Below are positions 55,848-64,000 of a stretch of 64,000 bases of DNA, piece by piece. Location of the stretch: positions 1 to 64,000 of the forward strand of contig NAJO01000003.1 of assembly GCA_002077065.1 (NCBI GenBank), written 5' to 3'. Under the pieces are notes generated by a model. That model was not told the DNA's origin and searched no databases. It saw only the letters and a list, made by a program, of their open reading frames with translations. The position numbers were made by a program, and so were the translations under genes. The stretch's first letter is position 1. Each line of letters begins with the position of its first letter. Source of the DNA: Cryoendolithus antarcticus. Taxonomy: Eukaryota; Ascomycota; Dothideomycetes; Cladosporiales; Cladosporiaceae.

Positions 55848-57827
55848 TCACGTCGCATGTCCGTTGCTCCCCTTGCCAGCCTTGATCATAAACCCAGCAA
55901 ACAGCTTCTCCATCTCTACCCACCCTTCCTCGCCCAAAGGCAGCACAGCACTCACGTACTGATCCGGCCTTACGACGACCACTGCGCCCTGCTCTCGATC
56001 CACCCCTCGATTCTTGAAAATCTCCCCGAAACCGAAGCCATAAGACGCCTCGTCCGTGAACACTTTCTCGTAGTCCTGGATCCCAAACTCACCCTTATGA
56101 GGTAGCAGTACCCCCGGCATCGCAGCAATGTCTAGCTCCTGCCGCGGCTGTTGCAACACTGCGCGCACGTCGAAGATAGAGTCGATGTCCGCGTTGGAGG
56201 GCGTGTAACGGGGTATGAGGACTTTCTCCAGCCACGTGCAGGTTTTGCTTACCGCCGAATCGGCGGATATGGGTGACTGTGTGGAGCCAAAGAGTACAAT
56301 CCGCCACCGCCCGTCAGCTTTCATCACGTGCCCGAGCTGTACAGGCTTCGCGTCCGCAAGGCGCAGGACCTGAGCTGAGTGGAAGCGAGTGCCGATCTCG
56401 AAGCCCGAGGCGAAATGTTGATGTTTCGTCAATGAGGAGGTGACGAGCGAGGGTTTGTAAGTCGTTTCCACGCCCGCCATGAATCTCCCTTGCCGCGTGA
56501 AGTACTCCTGAAACACAGCCGGGTCCACGGCATCTTTGTCAGTCTCCTTTGCCTCGATCTCAGTGTTCGTACCATTGATCTTGCTCTTCGGCTTCGCAGC
56601 AAACTGGCGCGAGATCTCGCGATCAAAGTCTATGAGCAGCTGTGCGATGGCGTGTCGCTCTTCGGAGTAAGAGTGTAGTAACTTCGGGTCTGCATGTCCG
56701 CGCAGCACGCTCGCCAGTTTCCAACCGAGATTGAACGCGTCGTTCATACTTACGTTCATACCCTGACCTGCTTTGGCGGAGTGCGTGTGGCATGCATCGC
56801 CTGCTATGAAGACTCGGGGGTTGAGAGTGTCGCGTTTCTCGGCCGGTACGTCGTCGAAGTGATTCGTCAGGCGTTGCCCGACTTCGTACTTGTTCCAGTA
56901 GCCAATGTGTTTCACATCGAAAGTGTAGGGTGCGAAGATCTTCTTTGCGCGCGCAATGAGGTCTTCCGCTGTGATGTTCTTGCTTGAGAGGCGTTCGTTA
57001 GATCCAAGTTTGTCGAGCTCAATGTAGAAGCGTGCCAGGTAGCCGCCTTCGCGTGGGATGATGAGGATGCTGCCGTCGTTCGCAGAGTGGATGGCAGTCT
57101 TTAGTCGCAGGTCGGGAAAGTCTGTCACTACCAGCGCGTCTAGCACGCCCCAGCCTTGGTTTGCGAAGTCGCCCTTCATCTCCAATCCCAGCGACTGCCG
57201 CACAGGACTCCTCGCTCCATCGCAGCCAACCACATACTTCGCCCTCACCGTCTGCCTCTCTCCGCCCTCCATTCTCTCAATCTCAACCTCCACATCCCCC
57301 TTGTCAGGAATCCTCAACCCCTTCATCCCCCACCCATATCTCACCCCCAACCCCGCCTCATTCCCTGCCATAGTCTCCTCCCACAGTCCATGCAGTCTCG
57401 CCTGATTCAAGATCACATGCGGAAACTCACTCAGCCCCTCCTCCGTATCCCTAATCCTCCCAGTCCTCACCAAAACCTTGCCGCCCTCCCCAGGACTCCA
57501 GAACGTCGTCTCATTGACCCAGTACGCCTCCTTCAGCACTTTCTCTGCGAAGCCGAAGGCTTGGAAGATCTCTATTGTGCGACATTGCAGGCCGTCTGCT
57601 TGGCCTTGGGCAAGGGAGGATGGCTTGGCGTCGATTATGAGGGTCTTGAGGGTGGGGAAGCGGGAGAGCTGGGTTGCGAGGAGAAGACCCGCGGGGCCGG
57701 CGCCGATTATGAGGACATCTACATCGGTCGGAACAGGGGAGGTGTCAATCGGGGCTTTGGGAACAGGGTGGTGGAGGGAGGGATCGACTGAGGCGTCGGC
57801 GGGGAGGCCATTGAGGTGGTATTGCAT
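55848..57827 (-). CDS. FAD-dependent phenol 2-monooxygenase-type hydroxylase
   Basis: Single exon, 659 aa. Flavoprotein hydroxylases of this class add an ortho hydroxyl to phenols using NADPH and O2, in the cytosol. Seen: the FAD-binding GxGxxG (VLIIGAGPAGLLLATQ, Gly42-Gly47), the DG motif (YVVGCDGARSPVRQSLG), the GD motif (VFIAGDACHTHSAKAGQGMN, about residue 350), and a C-terminal thioredoxin-like phenol-hydroxylase domain (FHSAQVLRLADAKPVQLGH onward). Length and domain order fit the phenol 2-monooxygenase family rather than the shorter salicylate hydroxylases. Actual substrate unknown. Its 3' end faces that of the amidase; a joint catabolic role is only a guess. Confidence 0.92.
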   Translation of the reverse strand: MQYHLNGLPADASVDPSLHHPVPKAPIDTSPVPTDVDVLIIGAGPAGLLLATQLSRFPTLKTLIIDAKPSSLAQGQADGLQCRTIEIFQAFGFAEKVLKEAYWVNETTFWSPGEGGKVLVRTGRIRDTEEGLSEFPHVILNQARLHGLWEETMAGNEAGLGVRYGWGMKGLRIPDKGDVEVEIERMEGGERQTVRAKYVVGCDGARSPVRQSLGLEMKGDFANQGWGVLDALVVTDFPDLRLKTAIHSANDGSILIIPREGGYLARFYIELDKLGSNERLSSKNITAEDLIARAKKIFAPYTFDVKHIGYWNKYEVGQRLTNHFDDVPAEKRDTLNPRVFIAGDACHTHSAKAGQGMNVSMNDAFNLGWKLASVLRGHADPKLLHSYSEERHAIAQLLIDFDREISRQFAAKPKSKINGTNTEIEAKETDKDAVDPAVFQEYFTRQGRFMAGVETTYKPSLVTSSLTKHQHFASGFEIGTRFHSAQVLRLADAKPVQLGHVMKADGRWRIVLFGSTQSPISADSAVSKTCTWLEKVLIPRYTPSNADIDSIFDVRAVLQQPRQELDIAAMPGVLLPHKGEFGIQDYEKVFTDEASYGFGFGEIFKNRGVDREQGAVVVVRPDQYVSAVLPLGEEGWVEMEKLFAGFMIKAGKGSNGHAT

Positions 57828-58396
57828 TTCGACCCAAGGTGCCTTCGCTGTAGGTATCGCTGTGGAAGGTAAAGAGCTAGGAAAGGAAGAAGATCGTATG
57901 AAGAGCTATGGAAGGTAGACGAGACTGGGGTATGTATACTTCGCGAGCTCACCGCGGTCTGCCTGCACGCTTCCGTAGACGGCTATGAAGCACTGCTGCT
58001 TCAGACGCCGGAAGTGATCGATGACTCCTTGCGAGCCTCTTGAGTACAGCAAAGTGCAATGCCGAATAGGTTGCCAGAGCGGCGTTGTGTGTGGGAGGTG
58101 GGCACAGGACGACGGAACGCTTCCGCGTACAACGGCGGAATACCTTCGACGCAGCGGAAAAGCCATACAGTGAGCCTTGGCACCATCCTGGGTCTTCGGG
58201 GTGTAAGTATGGTGGCGATGCCGGCTTCCACTTGCGGCAGAAGGAGGTAATAGGAGGCAGTATTGTGCTCCCAATTTCATCGACGGTCTCGTGTAGAAGT
58301 ATGAGAGAGCACATGCTGACTTTGATGACCATAATGCCCCAGGCCTTCCTGAACTCCTCGCCATGCCAATTTCATAACCCATAGTCCATGAAGCCA
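57828..58396. other. intergenic region between two minus-strand genes
   Basis: 570 bp; promoter side of the monooxygenase. Frames here look random. Confidence 0.45.
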
Positions 58397-61048
58397 TCAT
58401 CCAAGCCATCCATCATCATCATTACCATTAGAGACCCCAGCACCCAACTCCAACTTCGGCGCCTCGAGGTGAGGCAGCGCACCCAGCTGCGGCGCCGCCT
58501 CCTTCTTGACAGGACTCTTCTTTGGGCTGTTACTTCTCGCCCGATCCGCTCGCTCCTCCATAGTCGGTCCCTCGCGCACATACTGCGTGTCCCACCCATC
58601 CTCCGCCGCAGCAGCGACCCATGCTCGTAAACCGTCGTGCACGCCAGAATAGAACTTCTCCTTACAAGCCCGAAGTGTTCCGCCAAGAGTCTTTTCGAAC
58701 CCGGACGCTTGGAGTTCGGCTCGTAGGCTGTTGCGATCGGAGCAGCTGGGGAGTGAGGCGATCAGGCCGTTGAGGAGGTCTAGGTGGGCTGTAATGTAGG
58801 TCGTTGCATCCCATTCGACACCGCCTATGTACGGCGCTGCTGGAACTGGAGGACGGAGGCCGGGGAAGTGGCGCTGGGTGTAGGTCGCCTCTAGCACTCT
58901 TGTTCGCTCGTCGTCGAGAACGCTGTCTGTGTGAGCAGGGGACGTCGTGTCTGAGCTTGCACTGCCTGGTCTCGAGGGCAATCGCACGACATTGAGCTGA
59001 TGCAGGAAGATCCAAAAGACTTCTTTGGTCGTATTGGTCACCTCGCGGCACCAGAGCTTGTACGGTCTCGCGGCATGCATCCCGAGCACGAAGTCTACAG
59101 GTCGGGCATCGTCTGGCTTTGCTGGCTCGCCGAGGTAGGCGAGGATCTTGAGGGCGCGTTTCTCAAGGGCGACGGGTGAGTCGTTCAAGGCGGCGTTCAG
59201 ATAGTTGACTGTTGCGTTGTCAGTAAGTCGTCAATCAACAAATCGGGAGAGGATGATGTACTCACAGAGCACATTGACAATGATCGTCCGGGTCGAGTAC
59301 TCAGCTGGGCCCTTCTTCTCGTCATCGAACAGCATACCCAGCAAAGCCGGGAACAGGACGTCTGCAACAGTGTCCAGCTCGACCATGGCGCGCTCGGTCG
59401 TGCAGAGGCCCTTCAAACATAGCAGCGTCTCATGCAGCAGCTGATCCTCATGCTCCTCTCGCCACTCGACTGCCATAGTACGATGCAGCAGAGCCACGAC
59501 TTCAGCCATACCGCCTTGAGTGACGAAGGTATCGACCCAGGCGACTGTCTCATTGCGAAGTAGGATACGGAGCTTGTGCAGACGTCCAACTTCGATCTTC
59601 GTGGGATCCTGGTTCTTCTTAAGGTAATTAATGTACTCAGACGGTGGTGCAGTAGTGTGGCTGCGCTTGCTAGACGTCGGTGTCGAAGGCGTCGAGAGCA
59701 TTGCTGCTGCTTGCTCGCTTGTGACATGGATTGAAGTTGGCCGACTTTTGCTCTGCGATCGAGCTTTCTTCGGCGGCGAAGCATCACCTACTGATTTGTC
59801 TCGTCGTGTGAAGGTGAAAGTCCGGCTTCTGGGGCGAGCCCGCTTCATAGCTTTCGCGTCGTCTTCGGTCTGCGCTTCAGCCCGCGCTGGCTCGACGGAC
59901 AGAGGTGCACAAGTCTCGACTGGACTCGAGCCCGAGCTGACAGCTGCACCTTGGTCTTGCCTGATGAAGTCCGTCTTCACTCTCATCGTCAAAGACCGCA
60001 TCTTCACCCTCATAGCCGGAGGAATATTTCGCGATTCGAGCACAGCTTCGAATGCTGCATCCACTTCTGCCAGGTCTATGGGGTTCTCCGTCTTCACGGC
60101 AGTCTTCTTAGTCCTCCCTTGTAGCGCAGCAACAGCAGCCATCACACGGCCAGTCCTCTTCGCAACGGTCAGCCCAACAGCCGAAGTATCCTGCTCCGTG
60201 CTGCTTCCGCTGGCCTTACGCTCGGTCATAGCTGTTGCGGCCGAATTACGCTTCGCGAGCATTGGGCTTGCAGTGGATTCCACACTCGTCCTTTGTGAAG
60301 TCTCGGGCGATCTGCGTCCTTCCATGCTCGTTCGTGCGCCACTCGCCCGTAGGCCGAGAACGCCCATGAAGCTACCTGTGCGCTGTACGACCGTACTCTG
60401 GGGGCGACGTGATAAAGTGGGACGTAGACTTGGCTGTTCGACGGCGCCATGGAATTCGCGCTGCTTTGACGGAGAGTAGTTCTGTGGGGTGTTCCGAGTG
60501 ATCTCATCCTGCACAGATTGTGAGGACCGGCTGTCCCTCGATGCTGGCCTATCATGTGTATTTCTCGCTGTCGTAGACGTCGACGAGAACTGCGCCCAGA
60601 TGGGAGGGGTCATCTGGTCATGAGAGGATGACGCTGGTGTACTGTTCTCCTTGTCCTTCACCAGTGGTGGCGCAGCAAATGAGGACAGATCCTGGCTTGA
60701 GCGATTCATCTTACTGAACATGCTCGTCAAGCCTGTACTCGACTTGCTCTTCTTCAGCTCATCTTTCTCGCCCTTGCCTCCCTTCTTGGTGGGGACAGCC
60801 GCTCCATGCTTTCGCTTCGGGGGCGACGAGAGGAGCGACTGCACATTGGACTGCCTTTCTCCAAGGATCTTAGGCTTGGATGCGTGGATATGGTCTGCTG
60901 GCAGGAGCGGTACTGTTTGCGTTCTAGTCATGCCCTGCCGTATGCCAGATGGAGCTTCCGAGTCTGTCTTAGACACCAATGCTCTGAGGATGCCGGATCG
61001 GGAGGATTTGTTACGCTGGTGATGCGGTCGAGGTGATGCGGTGGCCAT
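58397..61048 (-). CDS. formin-type GTPase-binding-domain (GBD/FH3-like) protein
   Basis: Two exons on the minus strand, 61048-59266 and 59208-58397, with a 57-nt intron, give 864 aa. Residues 1-460 are Ser/Thr/Arg-rich and disordered. A helical armadillo-like domain related to the Rho-binding N-terminus of diaphanous formins follows (YLKKNQDPTKIEVGRLHKLR, AWVDTFVTQGGMAEVVALL, LLHETLLCLKGLCTTERAM). The splice joins TIIVNVLFNYLNAALNDSP and continues with KRALKILAYLGEP. No FH1/FH2 actin-assembly domains are present, so it is not a formin. Free-standing proteins of this type occur in filamentous ascomycetes and may bind Rho/Rac/Cdc42 GTPases, which would tie in with Cdc24 elsewhere in the window. 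The role is inferred from the fold only. Confidence 0.82.
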
Positions 61049-61699
61049 CGTCGCTATCCTGTCCAGTAGTGTATGTTGCGATAGGCTTGCCAATCGTTAA
61101 GTGTCGTTGATGTGGAGTGGTATTGCATAATCTACGGTACTCGTGAACCTTTGTTGACAACTCGCCTAGCAACCGGGTGAAATTCGGCAAAGCACTCCTG
61201 CACTAGCTGCTGGTACTTTCTGCATTCTTTCTTCGTCTGTGTAACACGATGTCTCTCATGGCTACATGTAGGGATTCCATGGAGGTCGCAGTGACGCGAA
61301 TGGACGGCTGGGATTGCGTGGCAGTGGTGCCATCGGTCCTGCCGCTCTGGTCCTGGACACTCGCCATATCGACGTTCCTCGACCATCACACAATCCCTCC
61401 CTTGTTCCAATACTGCCGACGCAGACGCTGTGTCGCTCGCGGGCCACTGAGGTACCAGACATACGGACGGTACAGTGTCATCGACATCTATCTTTGCCAG
61501 AGTCGACGCAGTCAGAATGAAGTTCGTATGCGTGGTGTCGAGGATCTGCGGATGAGCACTTCTGTCGACGTCACTGGGCACCCCACTGGGAAGAAAGGTA
61601 ATTGTATCGATGACATTCATTCTATTGGAACCTCATTCTTCTCCTTCGGCTTTCTCAGAAGCTTCCTAATTATCTGATCACTGCTTCACCTCTTACGTC
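61049..61699. promoter_or_regulatory. divergent upstream region between the GBD protein and the SDR
   Basis: 650 bp between divergent starts. Overlapping frames on both strands (for example minus 61132-61620) look random. Confidence 0.45.
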
Positions 61700-62563
61700 A
61701 TGTCTTCGGCCGCAGCAGTCTTCGCCAAAGGAAAGACTGCGCTCATCACCGGCGCAGCCTCCGGCGTTGGACTGGCAGTCGCCAAAGTATGTGCAAGCCA
61801 TGGGATGGACCTCCATCTAATCGACAACAACGAGTCTGCCCTGAAAGAAGCTCACAGTAGTATCCAAACGAAAGCCAAGATCTCGACTCACAAAGTGGAT
61901 GTCTCTTCTCTGTCAGAGTGGGCAGAGCTCAAGTCGTCTCTCTCATCTACGAAGCTGGACTTCCTCCACCTGAACGCCGGCATCGGTGCCAATGGTCCTT
62001 GGAGCGACAATGCCTACTTTCGCAAGATCATAGACGTCAACGTTATGGGTGTAGTAAATGGGCTGAACACTTTCATTTCCGACTTCGACTCCAACTCCTC
62101 GTCCCCAAAGGCCATCGTGATCACAGGCTCTAAGCAAGGTATCACCAACCCGCCCGGAAACCCAGCCTACAACGCATCCAAATCCTTTGTCAAAACCATC
62201 GCGGAGCATCTCTCCTTCGATCTCGCAAAGTCCGCCCCCTCAACCTCGGTCCACTTGCTAGTTCCAGGCTGGACATTCACTGGTCTCACAAGGGGCGATG
62301 CGAAGACTAAGCCAGATGGTGCATGGGCACCTGAGCAGGTCGCGGACTTCTTGTACCAGAAGATGAGCGAGGGAAAGTTCTACGCGATCTGTCCTGATAA
62401 TGACGTGGATTGGGAGACTGATCGCAAACGGATGACGTGGACCATGGGTGATGTGGTTTATGAGCGGCTGCCGCAGAGTCGATGGAGGGAGGAGTTCAAG
62501 GAGGAGGCGACGGAGACAATGGGGAAGATGAAGTTGGGGCCGAAGCAGGGTGATGCTGCATAA
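61700..62563 (+). CDS. short-chain dehydrogenase/reductase (SDR)
   Basis: Single exon, 287 aa, classical SDR. The Rossmann cofactor motif TGAASGVG is at 17-24, and an acidic Asp in LIDNNES (about 42) at the end of strand 2 suggests NAD(H) preference over NADP(H), an inference. NAG occurs at 92-94. The catalytic residues are Ser144 (ITGSKQG), Tyr157 and Lys161 (YNASK). A C-terminal extension with a Trp/Arg-rich part (WETDRKRMTWTMGD) follows. No signal for membrane or peroxisome. Substrate unknown. It lies 182 bp upstream of the Rap1-like gene on the same strand. Confidence 0.92.
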   Translation: MSSAAAVFAKGKTALITGAASGVGLAVAKVCASHGMDLHLIDNNESALKEAHSSIQTKAKISTHKVDVSSLSEWAELKSSLSSTKLDFLHLNAGIGANGPWSDNAYFRKIIDVNVMGVVNGLNTFISDFDSNSSSPKAIVITGSKQGITNPPGNPAYNASKSFVKTIAEHLSFDLAKSAPSTSVHLLVPGWTFTGLTRGDAKTKPDGAWAPEQVADFLYQKMSEGKFYAICPDNDVDWETDRKRMTWTMGDVVYERLPQSRWREEFKEEATETMGKMKLGPKQGDAA

Positions 62564-62745
62564 TGAGTGTAGAGTGCACTCGTCCCCTTGAACACCTTCC
62601 TACATTGATAGTTGTCTCGAACGATTGCGTTTCTGTCACGTGCTAGCGCGTGTCCAAGGCGCGTTCAACTTACAACCCCACCCTTGAACTCCCGACATCT
62701 TCATAGATCTTCCATGGCCACACCTCACCACTGACGACACCCACC

Positions 62746-64000
62746 ATGGCGGCCACCGCCTCCCAGCCCCAGGTCGTCGTCACCTCCGCCACCTCCTCTA
62801 CCCCCGCGCTGGGCTCCATTTTCACAGGCCTCTCATTCTTCATTCTCCAACGCGTCCCCTCTCGCAGCCACTATGTCTCCCAGATAAAAGCCAATGGCGG
62901 TCACATCGTCGCGCTCGAAACGGCGGCAGACTACAGAATCGCAGACCACTTGCGCCGCGACTCCCCACCCGGCAGCGTAAGCTACACCTTCCTCGACGTC
63001 GCTATCGCTTCCGGCGCATTGCCTGATCCCGCCGATCACCAAGCGGGTCCGTCGCCGGGGACCGTCAGGACTGTGGGCGATGCGAGCGTTAATGGTAAAG
63101 CTACGAGGACCAAGTTCACGCATGCCGACGACGTGATTTTGTGGGAGTGGGTCATGGGTGCGAAGAGAAAAGGTGGGAGCGAGAAGGGCTTGGAGATCTA
63201 TAAACAACTGGAGGCGAAGTACTCGCAGCATACCACCCAGAGCTGGAGGGATCGTTGGGTCAAGACGTTGTCGGGAAGGGAGAAGCCGGCAGGTGCGAGG
63301 GAGGTGGAGGAAATTGTGGAGCAGGGTGGGACTGGGTATGAGCTTAGCGAGCCGCAACGACGGAAAGCCGTGGCTGTCATCGACGACAACGATCAGGCTG
63401 CTAGCCCTGCGACGAGCTCGAGGCAGCCCTTCACTGAAGAAGATGATCGCGTGCTAAAGGACTGGGTCAACGAGAGGGTAAAGCTCGGGGAGCTTGTGAA
63501 GGGCAACAAGATCTACCGGGCGTTGGCTGAGAAGAATCCGAGACATACGGCACAGTCATGGCGAGACCGATACGTAAGGCACCTCGTGAATAAGGTCGAT
63601 CCTGACGCCACGGCGCCCCCAACGCCAAGCAAAGGCAGGGTGACATTCACCGAAGAAGACGACCTCGCCCTATGGAATTGGGTTGTCACCAGCAAAGCGC
63701 AAAGCAGCAAGTGCTGGGTGAAAGGCACGCAACTCTACAAGGAGCTCGCGAAGACTAACAAGCGCCACCCCTGGCGAGCCTGGCGCGACCGATACGTAAG
63801 GGTCTTGCGCGCACACCCTCCGGCTGATGGTTTGGAGGAAATGGCACCAGTGAGCGATGACGAAGATGTTTACCTGACCAAAAGTCAATTCGACGACCTT
63901 ATGGGTAATGCGCCCGATATCGAGTCCGTTGCAGAAGATCAGGTTGAAGACGCATGGGACGCCTGGGCAGAGATTTCCGCAACGCATAGTGCGGAGGTGT
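62746..64000 (+). CDS. Rap1-like telomere protein (BRCT plus Myb repeats), partial at right edge
   Basis: The frame from ATG 62746 (context CCACCATGGC) stays open for 418 codons to the window end. Residues 20-105 resemble the BRCT domain of Rap1 (FTGLSFFILQRVPSRSHYV, IKANGGHIVALETAADY, SYTFLDVAIASG). Three Rap1/TERF2IP-type Myb domains follow at about 122-178, 226-281 and 298-352. Each opens with FTEEDD or a variant and closes with WRDRW or WRDRY (SQHTTQSWRDRW, RHTAQSWRDRY, HPWRAWRDRY). After that the chain becomes acidic (DVYLTKSQFDDL). Rap1 proteins bind telomeres directly or through a TRF partner and regulate telomere length and silencing. The C-terminus, including a possible RCT domain, is outside the window. 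Confidence 0.82.
   Translation, partial: MAATASQPQVVVTSATSSTPALGSIFTGLSFFILQRVPSRSHYVSQIKANGGHIVALETAADYRIADHLRRDSPPGSVSYTFLDVAIASGALPDPADHQAGPSPGTVRTVGDASVNGKATRTKFTHADDVILWEWVMGAKRKGGSEKGLEIYKQLEAKYSQHTTQSWRDRWVKTLSGREKPAGAREVEEIVEQGGTGYELSEPQRRKAVAVIDDNDQAASPATSSRQPFTEEDDRVLKDWVNERVKLGELVKGNKIYRALAEKNPRHTAQSWRDRYVRHLVNKVDPDATAPPTPSKGRVTFTEEDDLALWNWVVTSKAQSSKCWVKGTQLYKELAKTNKRHPWRAWRDRYVRVLRAHPPADGLEEMAPVSDDEDVYLTKSQFDDLMGNAPDIESVAEDQVEDAWDAWAEISATHSAEV

Noticed and set aside
55796..56105. Extension of the amidase frame through its 3' intron to a 739-codon product
   Set aside because: The extension reads the 3' intron and then the antisense of the monooxygenase. Splicing at 55624-55679 restores the family C-terminus and a proper stop at 55795.

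Overview
This is nuclear DNA of a filamentous ascomycete. The evidence is the set of protein families (a HET-domain protein, a fungal Swf1-type palmitoyltransferase, Cdc24 with a PB1 tail, a Rap1-type telomere protein), short GT-AG introns of about 45-66 nt with CTGAC/CTAAC-like branch sites, single genes with their own promoters, and moderately GC-rich sequence. The protein style suggests a dothideomycete (Mycosphaerella relatives), but this is inference and I cannot name a species. Multi-exon models below were built by hand. For each of them the exon lengths sum to a multiple of three and the joined codons restore family motifs, except where a doubt is stated.

Layout. 0-5 kb: Cdc24 polarity GEF (+). 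5-7.6 kb: a small cysteine-rich reading frame and an NRAMP metal transporter, both on the minus strand. 7.6-11.3 kb looks empty, but I could assemble a cryptic four-exon minus-strand gene at 8.9-9.9 kb. 11.3-23 kb: a DUF3429/TMEM69-like membrane protein (-) diverges from a giant VPS13 lipid-transfer protein (+). 24.4-26.6 kb: an amino-acid permease (-) with an 11-nt micro-exon. 28.3-32.3 kb: a DUF/2EXR-like protein and a four-finger C2H2 transcription factor (both -), the latter cut by an in-frame UAG. 34.8-39.4 kb: mitochondrial Mn-SOD, the QCR6 hinge subunit of complex III and a choline/GABA-type permease (all -). 40.4 kb: RIB3 of riboflavin synthesis (+).

41.5-48.6 kb is an accessory-looking block. 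It holds three tandem relatives of one F-box-like family (two decayed, one intact) beside a HET incompatibility-type gene. 49.4-57.8 kb: an aldo-keto reductase with unusual splice sites, a small unknown protein, SWF1, and an amidase facing an FAD phenol monooxygenase tail to tail. 58.4-64 kb: a formin-type GTPase-binding-domain protein (-), an SDR oxidoreductase (+) and a Rap1-like BRCT/Myb protein (+) that runs off the right edge.

The genes do not form one pathway. Shared themes are mitochondria and redox (SOD2, QCR6, possibly the DUF3429 protein), membrane transport (NRAMP and two APC permeases), and polarity/Rho signalling (Cdc24 and the GBD protein). The amidase/monooxygenase pair could be catabolic. 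The most notable signals are splicing oddities (micro-exon, GC-AG intron, a CG where an acceptor is expected, stop-free 3n introns), the C2H2 gene with a coding-like tail behind a UAG, the decaying F-box array and the hidden multi-exon gene.
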